From positions 1 through 52,599 of the forward strand of contig CALLKX010000030.1 in assembly GCA_938083085.1 (NCBI GenBank): a stretch of DNA of 52,599 nucleotides, in the 5' to 3' direction. Shown one piece after another: positions 16,279 to 23,917 of the stretch. Below the pieces are notes generated by a model, which did no database searches, was not told the DNA's origin, and saw only the letters and a program-made list of their open reading frames with translations. The DNA comes from an uncultured bacterium (GTDB taxonomy: Bacteria > Planctomycetota > UBA1135 > GCA-002686595). Within the stretch, counting starts at the first letter, position 1; each line of letters opens with the position of its first letter. The translations under genes were made by a program, and so were the position numbers.

Positions 16279-18030
16279 ATGCACCTCCCCACACCGCTCC
16301 TCACGACCCTCCTCGTCACCACGGCGCTGGCGGCTTCCGCCCAACCCGCGGAACCTACCGAGCCCGCTGCACCCGCACAGCCCGCAGGGGATCGGATCAC
16401 CGGACGGGCCTTCGCGACCCGCTCGGAGGTCTTCGCAAGGAACGGGATGGCCGCCACCAGTCAGCCCCTCGCGACCCAGGTCGCCGTGGACACCCTCAAG
16501 CGCGGCGGCTCGGCGGTGGACGCCGCCATCGCGGCCAACGCGGTCCTGGGGCTGGTGGAGCCCACGGGCTGCGGCATCGGCGGCGACCTGTTCGCCATCG
16601 TGTGGGACCCCAAGGCCAAGGACGTGGTCGGCTACAACGGCAGCGGACGCTCTCCCATGAGCTTGACTCCGGAGCGCCTCGAGGAGGCGCTGGGCGGAGC
16701 GTCCAAGAAGATTCCGGCCTACGGTCCCCTGCCGGTCAGCGTGCCCGGCGCGGTGGACGGCTGGTGCGCGCTACACGAGCGCTTCGGCAAGCTGCCCCTT
16801 AGCGAGGTGCTCGCGCCGGCGATCGGCTACGCCAAAGAGGGCGCGCCGATCACCGAGCTCATCGCCTACTACTGGGGCCTGAGCGTGCGCACGCGCGGGC
16901 GGTTCCCTGGCTTCCTCGAGACGTTCACCATTGACGGCAAGGCGCCGCGCGCCGGCGAGGTCTTCGCGAACCCGGGCCTCGCGAGCACCTACGCGCGCAT
17001 CGCCGCGGAGGGCCGCGCGGGCTTCTACGACGGCGAGGTAGCCGAGACCATCGGCAGCTACATGGCCGAGGCTGGCGGCTTCCTCACGGCCGACGACCTG
17101 CGCGCCCACCGCGGCGAGTGGGTCGAACCGGTGAGCGTCAACTACCGCGGCCACGACGTCTGGGAGCTCCCCCCCAACGGCCAGGGCATCGCGGCGCTCC
17201 AGATGCTGCAGATCCTCGAGGAGTACGACCTCGCCTCCATGGGCTTCGGCAGCGAGCGCTACCTGCACCTGTTCACCGAGGCGAAGAAGCTCGCCTTCGC
17301 GGACCGCGCCCGCTTCTACGCGGACCCCGCCTTCGCCCCGGCACCGGTGGAGCAGCTCATCTCCAGCGAGTACGCGGCCCGGCGCCGCGGCCAGATCACC
17401 GAGCGCGCGGCGCGCTCCGTGGATCCGGGCAACCCAGCCCTCGAGGAGGGCGACACCATCTACCTGTGCACCGCCGACAGCGACGGCATGATGGTCTCTC
17501 TCATCCAGAGCAACTACCGCGGCATGGGCTCGGGGATGACCCCGCCAGGCCTGGGCTTCTGCCTCCAGGATCGCGGCGAGCTCTTTGATATGCGGGAGGG
17601 CCGCCCGAACAGCTACGCGCCGGGCAAGCGGCCGTTCCACACGATCATCCCCGCCTTCATCACCAAGGACGGCGCGCCGCTGATGGCCTTCGGCGTGATG
17701 GGCGGTGCCACCCAGCCCCAGGGTCACGTGCAGATCGTCGTCAACATGGTCGACTTCGGCATGAACACCCAGGAGGCCGGCGACGCGCCGCGCATCGTCC
17801 ACACGGGCTCCTCCCAGCCCACCGGCGAGGTGATGGAGAAGGGCGGGTTCGTCCACGTCGAGAGCGGCATCGGGGCCGAGGTCCGCCGCGGCCTCGCGCG
17901 GCGCGGGCACGTGCTGCAGCAGAAGGTCGGCGTCTACGGCGGGTACCAGGCCATCCGCCGAGACCCTGCCACGGGCGTCTACGCGGGCGCCTCCGAGTCA
18001 CGCAAGGACGGACAGGCGAGCGGATACTAA
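16279..18030 (+). CDS. ggt: Gamma-glutamyltransferase (periplasmic proenzyme)
   Basis: Ntn-hydrolase that cleaves gamma-glutamyl bonds of glutathione and related compounds, exported and self-processed into two subunits. The first 22 residues form a signal peptide. Family motifs follow: MAATSQPLATQVAVDTLKRGGSAVDAAIA, PTGCGIGGDLFAIVWD, and the GDTIYLCTADSDG site, where T393 is the expected nucleophile and new N-terminus after self-cleavage. SGMTPPGLGFCLQDRG and the GGATQPQGHVQIVVNM glycine-rich block complete the small subunit. Length 583, normal. I take the ATG at 16279 because it gives a proper signal peptide; the frame is open back to 16147. It heads a run of plus-strand genes. Confidence 0.93.
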   Translation: MHLPTPLLTTLLVTTALAASAQPAEPTEPAAPAQPAGDRITGRAFATRSEVFARNGMAATSQPLATQVAVDTLKRGGSAVDAAIAANAVLGLVEPTGCGIGGDLFAIVWDPKAKDVVGYNGSGRSPMSLTPERLEEALGGASKKIPAYGPLPVSVPGAVDGWCALHERFGKLPLSEVLAPAIGYAKEGAPITELIAYYWGLSVRTRGRFPGFLETFTIDGKAPRAGEVFANPGLASTYARIAAEGRAGFYDGEVAETIGSYMAEAGGFLTADDLRAHRGEWVEPVSVNYRGHDVWELPPNGQGIAALQMLQILEEYDLASMGFGSERYLHLFTEAKKLAFADRARFYADPAFAPAPVEQLISSEYAARRRGQITERAARSVDPGNPALEEGDTIYLCTADSDGMMVSLIQSNYRGMGSGMTPPGLGFCLQDRGELFDMREGRPNSYAPGKRPFHTIIPAFITKDGAPLMAFGVMGGATQPQGHVQIVVNMVDFGMNTQEAGDAPRIVHTGSSQPTGEVMEKGGFVHVESGIGAEVRRGLARRGHVLQQKVGVYGGYQAIRRDPATGVYAGASESRKDGQASGY

Positions 18031-18062
18031 GTCGGCCCCCCCGAACCGCTATCCTCCCCCCG

Positions 18063-18563
18063 ATGCTTGCCCTCGCGGAACAGATCCCTCGCCAGACCTT
18101 CGACGTCACCGGTCCGCACCTGGTGATGGCGGCGATCTCTGCCACCGCAGTGGTCGTGTCCGTCCTCATCCACTACGAGGCCATGGCGTTCACGATCCGC
18201 GTCCTGCCCCGCACGCGCCTCTCGAGGCGCATGCGAATCGTGGCGCTGATCCTGATCATGATCGTCGCCCACGTGGTCGAGATCTGGATGTTCGGCTTCC
18301 TCTACTGGCTGCTCCACGCCTGGCCGGAGCTCGGCTCGATCACCGGCAGCTTCAGCGAGGGGGCGCTCGACTACATCTACTTCTCGGTGATCACCTTCAC
18401 CACCGTCGGCTACGGGGACTACCTCCCCCACGGACCCGTCACGATCCTCTGCGGCACAGAGGCCCTGGTGGGCATCAGCTTCCTGGCCTGGACCGCCTCG
18501 GTCACGTTCCTTGAGATGCAGCGGGACTGGAGCGACGAGCCCCCCGCAGAGCCTCCCGACTGA
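18063..18563 (+). CDS. Two-pore-helix-type K+ channel-like membrane protein
   Basis: A 166-residue protein with hydrophobic segments at about 20-37, 58-84 and 122-145, and a pore loop ending in TTVGYGD (114-119), the K+ selectivity filter. It has no cytoplasmic RCK/TrkA domain; the tail is short and acidic. Four copies would be needed for a pore. It probably conducts K+ across the inner membrane. It starts 32 bp after the gamma-glutamyltransferase stop and ends just before the acyl-CoA ligase gene. Confidence 0.85.
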   Translation: MLALAEQIPRQTFDVTGPHLVMAAISATAVVVSVLIHYEAMAFTIRVLPRTRLSRRMRIVALILIMIVAHVVEIWMFGFLYWLLHAWPELGSITGSFSEGALDYIYFSVITFTTVGYGDYLPHGPVTILCGTEALVGISFLAWTASVTFLEMQRDWSDEPPAEPPD

Positions 18564-18605
18564 AGCGGGGTGGCGCCCGGAGCCTCCAGCGGCGATGCTG
18601 GCGAA

Positions 18606-20198
18606 GTGAGCCAGCCGAATACTACCTGGGGCCTCCTCGAACACGCCGTCGAGCGCGCGCCCGACGCACCGGCCCTCAACACGGGCGGCCCGCCCGTTGC
18701 CTACGCGTCCCTCCACCTCTCGGCGGCGACCCTCGCAACGGCCCTGCGCGGCCGCGGCGTCGCGCGTGGGGACCGGGTGGCCCTGATGGAGCGCAACACG
18801 CCGGCCTTCCTGACCTGGACCTTCGCCTGCGCGGGGGCCGGGGCGGTCCTCGTCCCGCTCAACCACCGGCTCGCGGCCGCAGAGCTCCGCGCGGTCCTCG
18901 CCGACGCAGAGCCGGGCCTCGTGCTCGCGCACGAGACCTTCCGCTCCGTCCTGAGCGAAGCCTTCGAGGGCCTCGACGCGCCGCCGGACGTGGCGTGGCT
19001 CGGGACTGGCGAAGGGAGCTCTCCCATGGGCCTCCTGCCCGCGGCGCTCCCGGGCCCGGCCTTCCTGCCCGCGCCGTGCGAGCCTGACGATGTCTGCCAT
19101 CTCTACTACACGAGCGGCACCACCGGCCGCCCCAAGGGCGTCCCCCTCACCCACCGCAACGTCGTCCAGCACGCCCTCGCCGCCACCAGCGAACTTGACC
19201 TCGCAGGCGACGACGTGTGGGGTCACATCGCCCCGATGTTCCACCTGGCGGACGCCTGGGCGAGCCTCGCCATCACCGCCGTCGCCGGTCAGCACGCGTT
19301 CCTGCCGGAGTTCGAGGCCGAAGCGGCCCTCGCGCTGATGACGGAGCGGGGCGTGACCGTCACGAACCTCGTGCCCGTCATGCTCCAGCGCATGCTGGCC
19401 GCCGCGCCCGGCTGCGGCTTCACCGGCGGCAGCCTGCGCCTCGTGCTCTCCGGCGGCGCGCCCATCGCCCCCGCCGCGGTGCGGGAGGTCTTGCAGACCT
19501 TTGGCTGCGAGTACGTTCAGACCTACGGCCTCACCGAGACCAGCCCCTACCTGACCCTCTCCGTGCTCGAGCCCAAGCACCGCGAGCTGAGCGAGGAGGC
19601 GCAGCTCGCCCGCCGAGCGCGCACCGGCCGGCCCTTCGAGACCGTGGAGCTCGAGGTCGTGGACGGCGACGGCCGCCCGGTCCCCCGGGACGACCGCAGC
19701 GTCGGGGAGATTGTCGCGAGGGGCTCCACGGTCACACCCGGCTACTGGAACCGCCCGGAGGAGACCGCCATGGCCTTCCGCGACGGCTGGTTCCACACGG
19801 GGGACCTCGCCACTATCGACCGGGAGGGCTGGCTGAACATCGTGGACCGCAAGAAGGACATGATCCTCAGCGGCGGCGAGAACGTGTACTCCACCGAGAT
19901 CGAGAACGCCCTCTACGAGCACCCCGCCGTCCTCGAGTGCGCCGCCTTCGGCGTCCCCTCCGAGCAATGGGGCGAGGAGGTCCGCGCCGCCGTCGTGCTC
20001 TCTGCCTGTGCCGCTGCGGGCGACTCCGCGGGCGGCACCGCGGACGCCCTCAAGGACCACTGCCGCGCCCACCTGGCCAGCTACAAGGTCCCCAAGCACA
20101 TCGAGCTTCTGCCCGAACTTCCCAAGACCGGGTCCGGCAAGATCTCGAAGCAGCGCCTGCGGGACCGCTCCCCCGGCGGCGCCCACCCCACGAGCTAG
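18606..20198 (+). CDS. AMP-dependent acyl-CoA synthetase/ligase
   Basis: ANL-superfamily enzyme that activates a carboxylic acid as acyl-AMP and then as the CoA thioester. The P-loop-like motif YYTSGTTGRPKGVPLTHRN, the YGLTETSP motif, GWFHTGDLATIDREGW (with the ribose-binding Asp), the hinge DRKKDMILSGGENVYSTEIEN, and the C-terminal catalytic Lys in PKTGSGKISKQRLRD are all present. Fatty acid chain length cannot be read off. I prefer the GTG at 18606 (SQPNTTWGLLEHAV follows), but the frame is open to a GTG at 18570. It is in line with the upstream channel gene. Confidence 0.92.
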   Translation: MSQPNTTWGLLEHAVERAPDAPALNTGGPPVAYASLHLSAATLATALRGRGVARGDRVALMERNTPAFLTWTFACAGAGAVLVPLNHRLAAAELRAVLADAEPGLVLAHETFRSVLSEAFEGLDAPPDVAWLGTGEGSSPMGLLPAALPGPAFLPAPCEPDDVCHLYYTSGTTGRPKGVPLTHRNVVQHALAATSELDLAGDDVWGHIAPMFHLADAWASLAITAVAGQHAFLPEFEAEAALALMTERGVTVTNLVPVMLQRMLAAAPGCGFTGGSLRLVLSGGAPIAPAAVREVLQTFGCEYVQTYGLTETSPYLTLSVLEPKHRELSEEAQLARRARTGRPFETVELEVVDGDGRPVPRDDRSVGEIVARGSTVTPGYWNRPEETAMAFRDGWFHTGDLATIDREGWLNIVDRKKDMILSGGENVYSTEIENALYEHPAVLECAAFGVPSEQWGEEVRAAVVLSACAAAGDSAGGTADALKDHCRAHLASYKVPKHIELLPELPKTGSGKISKQRLRDRSPGGAHPTS

Positions 20199-20288
20199 CC
20201 TGCGAGCCAGGCGACGGGCCAGTCCGCCCGTCAGGCCAGCGCTCGACTCCGCAGCGGCGCCGCTCGCTCACCCCGTGCCCCCTCGACC

Positions 20289-20804
20289 ATGAAGACCCTG
20301 CTCCTTCTCCCCGCCCTGATCCTGGGCGCCGCCTGCGCATCCACCGACGAGTCCCTGACCGTCGTCGAAGCCGACGACGCCCTCCGGGCGCCCTTGTTCG
20401 ACGCCGTCGCCGCGCTGGAGGGACGCTGGGTCTCCACGACCCCCCACGGCGAGATGGTGCACGTCTTCGAGATGACCTCTGCCGGCTCGGCGATCCGCGA
20501 GATCATGGCCCCGGGCACGGAGCATGAGATGACGAACATGTACACGCTCGATGGGAACAGCCTCTCCATGACGCACTACTGCGGCGCGGGGAATCAGCCC
20601 TTCATGCGCGCCCGAGGGCTCGACGGCGACCGGCTCGAGTTCGAGGCCGTCAGCGTGCGCGACCTCAAGGATCCCGACGAGCACTACATGGGCGCGATGA
20701 CCCTGGTCTTCGTGAGCGCAGATCACGTGCAGCAGCACTGGACGTCGATCATCGGAGGAGACGTCTCCGAGATGGGAGTCTTCGAGCTCCGCAGGGACCT
20801 GTAG
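20289..20804 (+). CDS. DUF1579-like lipoprotein
   Basis: A 171-residue predicted lipoprotein. A short signal sequence ends in the lipobox LGAAC, so the mature protein would start at Cys17, acylated by Lgt. The rest (LEGRWVSTTPHGEMVHVFEM...TNMYTLDGNSLSMTHYCGAGNQP) fits the all-beta lipocalin-like DUF1579 group found in proteobacteria and planctomycetes. Ligand and function are unknown. It ends the plus-strand run that began with ggt; the next 247 bp hold no supported gene. Confidence 0.75.
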   Translation: MKTLLLLPALILGAACASTDESLTVVEADDALRAPLFDAVAALEGRWVSTTPHGEMVHVFEMTSAGSAIREIMAPGTEHEMTNMYTLDGNSLSMTHYCGAGNQPFMRARGLDGDRLEFEAVSVRDLKDPDEHYMGAMTLVFVSADHVQQHWTSIIGGDVSEMGVFELRRDL

Positions 20805-21051
20805 CGCGGCTCTGCGGTCGTCCGCCGTCGGCTGGACCCGCAGACCCACCCGCCGAACCTCCCGCCGACCAGCCATCAGCCCGGCTTCCGCTCGCCCCCA
20901 TGCCACCGCATCAGATGATCCTGAGCCACCGCCGAGGTCGACCCTGCCCCTCACCCGCCCCGGCCACGACGGGTTGGCGGGCGGATCCTCGATCTTGTCC
21001 AGAGGCGGGGCCATCTAGCGCATCGAGGGGGCGCTCGCCAGCGCTTGGGTC

Positions 21052-21807
21052 ATGACCCGCCGTGAGAGATCACGGGGAGCGGAGACGCCGCCCCCGCACC
21101 CCGAGTCCTTCCATTGGTCCGACCTGACGGATCGGCTCGCGGAGCTGCGAGGGGAGACGGCGCTGGTCCTGGACGCCGACCGACACGAGTTCGTCGGGGG
21201 CGGCGTGACCATGCGCCTCCCGCTCCTGGTCTCGCTCCCGCCAGGCCTTCAACCCGCGCCAGCCACCGAGACCATGCCCGAGCGCGCCGCACGCCTCAGG
21301 GCCGCCGAGTCCCTCGCCTCTGTAGACCCCGTCGACGCCTTCCTCGCCTCGATCCCGCCGGTCCTGCCGCGGCACGTGCTCCTCCTGATGCAGGCCGGCG
21401 CGGTGTCCATGGGCGTGTTCGAGGGGGGGACCGCGCTCGCGACCAAGAGCCTCAAGCGCTACGTCGTCCGGGGCAAGGGGCGCGCCCAGCCGGCGTTCCT
21501 CGCCTCCAAGGGCAAGTCCCGCTACGGATCGCGGCTACGGCTGCAGAACGCTCGCGATCTGCTCGAGGACACCAATGCCAAGCTGCGCGCCTGGTGGGAC
21601 GAGTACGGCGCGCCGGAGGCCCTCTTCATCTCCGCCCCCAGACGCCTCCTGCCGGACCTCTTCCGTGCCAAGGCCTCGCCGCCCTTCCGCGCGGACGATC
21701 CCTACGTGCGCGTGCCCCTCGACGTGCCGGTGCCGACCACCGACGTGCTGCTGCGGACGTACAAGGCGCTGGGGTACGGGCGGATCATCCGCGGCGACGC
21801 AGGGTGA
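21052..21807 (+). CDS. Vms1/ANKZF1-like (VLRF1) eRF1-superfamily peptidyl-tRNA hydrolase candidate
   Basis: The 251-residue protein lacks any common bacterial match I can name, but residues 105-245 follow the Vms1/ANKZF1 release-factor-like domain closely: a K-R-Y-V-V-R-G-K-G-R-A-Q stretch at 135-146 (compare KRYTVRAKQGGAQ, where the Gln is the peptidyl-tRNA hydrolysis residue; here Q146), a G-S-R-L-R-L-Q-N-A block for SAGSxLRRYNE at about 159-167, the helix DLLEDTNAKLRAWWDEYGAP, strand EALFISAPRRLLPDLF, and a closing VRVPLDVPVPTTDVLLRTYKAL. In eukaryotes this domain cuts nascent chains off stalled large subunits. It has no ankyrin or zinc-finger domain. Function in bacteria is inference. It is convergent with glycyl-tRNA synthetase. 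Confidence 0.7.
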   Translation: MTRRERSRGAETPPPHPESFHWSDLTDRLAELRGETALVLDADRHEFVGGGVTMRLPLLVSLPPGLQPAPATETMPERAARLRAAESLASVDPVDAFLASIPPVLPRHVLLLMQAGAVSMGVFEGGTALATKSLKRYVVRGKGRAQPAFLASKGKSRYGSRLRLQNARDLLEDTNAKLRAWWDEYGAPEALFISAPRRLLPDLFRAKASPPFRADDPYVRVPLDVPVPTTDVLLRTYKALGYGRIIRGDAG

Positions 21808-21928
21808 GGAGGGAGTCGCCGGGCGTCCGGGTGGGACGGCCTCGACGACTCCTACCGACGGCGCGGAGCCGCTCGAGAGTGAGCGAGGCGACGCGCTCCC
21901 AGCTCGCCACCAGGGACACCGCCGCCAG

Positions 21929-23374
21929 CTATCGCTTCCAGCCGGACATGCTCTCGATCAGGTAGGTCAGGAGCTCGGAGACCTTGACCTTCTCCTGCTC
22001 CATGGAGTCGCGGTGGCGCACGGTGACGATGTCGTCGGCGAGCGTGTCTCCGTCCACGGTGACGCAGAACGGCGTGCCGATCTCGTCCTGGCGACGGTAG
22101 CGGCGGCCGATGGCGGCCTTCTCGTCGTAGAAGGTGCTCATGCGCGCCTTGCCCAGGAGCGCCTCGATCTTCCGGGCCTTCTCGGGCATCCCGTCCTTCT
22201 TCACGAGCGGGAACACGGCGCAGGTGATCGGCGCGATCTCCGGGTGGAAGCGCAGGACGACGCGGGTGTCCTTCTCCAGCTCCTCCTCCTCATAGGCGTC
22301 GATCAGGAAGGTGAGCGCCATGCGGTTGATGCCGCCGGCGGGCTCGATGACAAAGGGCGTGTAGTGCTCCTTGGTCTGCGGGTCGAAGAAGACCAGGTCC
22401 GTGCCCGACGCCTCGCTGTGACGCTTGAGGTCGAAGTCGGTCCGGCAGGCGATGCCCTCGAGCTCACCCCAGCCGAACGGGTACTCGTACTCGATGTCGG
22501 CGGTCGCGGTGGAGTAGTGCGCGAGCTCGGAGGCCTCGTGCTCACGCAGGCGCAGCTTCTCCTCGCGGATGCCGAGCTCGGTGTACCAGTCGAAGCGTGC
22601 CTTGCGCCAGTAGTCGTACCACTGCTGCTCCTCGGCGGGCGGCACGAAGAACTCCATCTCCGCCTGCTCGAACTCGCGGGTCCGGAAGACGAAGTTGCCG
22701 GGCGTGATCTCGTTGCGGAAGCTCTTGCCGATCTGCGCGATGCCGAAGGGCGGCTTCTGGCGCGACGACTCGAGGACGTTCTTGAAGTTCAGGAAGATCC
22801 CCTGGGCCGTCTCCGGCCGCAGGTAAGCGACGTTGCTGTCGCTCTGCACCGCCCCCATGTGCGTCTTGAACATGAGGTTGAACTGGCGCACCTCGGTCCA
22901 GTCGTCCGTGCCGCTGATGGGGCACTTGATCCCGGTCTCGGCGATGAGCGCGCCCATGGCCTCGTTGTCACCGAGCGCGGCGTTGAGCTTGTCCTGGAGG
23001 TCCGACGCCTGCTGGGTACGCCCCTTCTTCTCGTACTTGGCGATCTTCCCCTCGATCAGGTGGTCCGCGCGGTAGCGCTGCTTCGAGGTCTTGTTGTCGA
23101 TCAGCGGGTCAGAGAAGCCGCCCACGTGACCGGAGGTGATCCAGGTCTGGGGGTTCTGGATGATGGCCGAGTCCAGCCCGACGACGTCCGTGCGCGCCGT
23201 GACGGTGCGCGACCACCATGCGTCCTTGACCCGGCGGAGCAGCTCCACGCCGAGGGGCCCGTAGTCGTACGTGTTCCCGATGCCTCCGTAGATCTCGGAG
23301 GCCGGGAAGACGAACCCCCTGCGCTTGCAGAGGGAGACGATGGTGTCCATGAAGCTGGGCTTGGGCTTCGCCAT
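21929..23374 (-). CDS. glyS: Glycyl-tRNA synthetase, single-chain archaeal/eukaryotic type
   Basis: Class II synthetase charging tRNA-Gly in the cytoplasm. It is the alpha2-type enzyme, not the bacterial alpha2-beta2 GlyQ/GlyS. Visible parts: the N-terminal SLCKRRGFVFPASEIYGG and NTYDYGPLGVELLRRVKDAWW, LRPETAQGIFLNFKNV, motif 2 GKSFRNEITPGNFVFRTREF with the EMEFF glycine pocket, a PAGGINRMAL-like motif 3 region, and a C-terminal anticodon-binding domain. 481 residues, normal. The ATG at 23374 (AKPKPSFMDTI) is the likely start; the frame extends without similarity to 23479, across the start of the divergent cupin gene. This form occurs in many bacteria, so it is not by itself proof of transfer. 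Confidence 0.96.
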   Translation of the reverse strand: MAKPKPSFMDTIVSLCKRRGFVFPASEIYGGIGNTYDYGPLGVELLRRVKDAWWSRTVTARTDVVGLDSAIIQNPQTWITSGHVGGFSDPLIDNKTSKQRYRADHLIEGKIAKYEKKGRTQQASDLQDKLNAALGDNEAMGALIAETGIKCPISGTDDWTEVRQFNLMFKTHMGAVQSDSNVAYLRPETAQGIFLNFKNVLESSRQKPPFGIAQIGKSFRNEITPGNFVFRTREFEQAEMEFFVPPAEEQQWYDYWRKARFDWYTELGIREEKLRLREHEASELAHYSTATADIEYEYPFGWGELEGIACRTDFDLKRHSEASGTDLVFFDPQTKEHYTPFVIEPAGGINRMALTFLIDAYEEEELEKDTRVVLRFHPEIAPITCAVFPLVKKDGMPEKARKIEALLGKARMSTFYDEKAAIGRRYRRQDEIGTPFCVTVDGDTLADDIVTVRHRDSMEQEKVKVSELLTYLIESMSGWKR

Positions 23375-23477
23375 GATCGAAATACGCGCGGGGAGGAGCG
23401 AGGGGAGGGCCGGGGAGTCTATCGGCCAGACGCGCCGGAATCGTGCGCCCAGGCCTGAAGATGGCAAGCTCTCCCCC

Positions 23478-23888
23478 ATGAACGACGCCGCACAAGACCT
23501 CGTCCGGTCCCTGGGCCTTCTGCCCCATCCTGAGGGCGGGTACTACCGGGAGACGTTCCGCTCGTCCGCGGAGGTCCCGGCCCACGGCGGGACCCGGCGG
23601 GCGGTCACGAGCATCCTCTTCCTGCTGCCCACGGGCGCCCGAAGCCGCCTCCATCGGGTCAAGAGCGACGAGATCTGGCTGCACCAGCGCGGGGACGACG
23701 TACGGCTCACCATCGGAGATGAGGAGGTACGGCTCGGTCAGGCCACCTCCTCGGCGCTCCAGGCCGTGGTTCCGCCTGACGTATGGCAGGCCGCCGAGTG
23801 CCTCCCCGGCGACGCCGGATACGCCCTCGTCGGGTGCGTGGTGGCGCCCGGGTTCGAGTTCGATGACTTCGAGCTCTCCGACGATTGA
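23478..23888 (+). CDS. DUF985 cupin-fold protein
   Basis: A 136-residue member of the DUF985 cupin group, recognised from LGLLPHPEGGYYRETFRS at the N-terminus, TSILFLLPTGARSRLHRVKSDEIWLHQRGD in the centre, and VVPPDVWQAAECL...LVGCVVAPGFEFDDFEL at the end. The His and Glu residues in LHRVKSDEIW and the Asp-rich end are those that would line the barrel. Family function is not settled; a sugar or small-metabolite role is possible. The start at 23478 follows from the family N-terminus. It lies divergent from glyS with about 100 bp between starts and 29 bp before the next gene. Confidence 0.9.
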   Translation: MNDAAQDLVRSLGLLPHPEGGYYRETFRSSAEVPAHGGTRRAVTSILFLLPTGARSRLHRVKSDEIWLHQRGDDVRLTIGDEEVRLGQATSSALQAVVPPDVWQAAECLPGDAGYALVGCVVAPGFEFDDFELSDD

Positions 23889-23917
23889 GCGGCCTGAATC
23901 GCCGGTAGGCTCGGTTC

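Noticed and set aside
18027..20186. 719-codon minus-strand frame over the channel and acyl-CoA ligase
   Set aside because: No recognisable domain; both plus-strand genes show clear family motifs.
21575..23458. 627-codon plus-strand frame over glycyl-tRNA synthetase
   Set aside because: Shadow of glyS; composition is His/Val/Leu/Arg-biased without structure.
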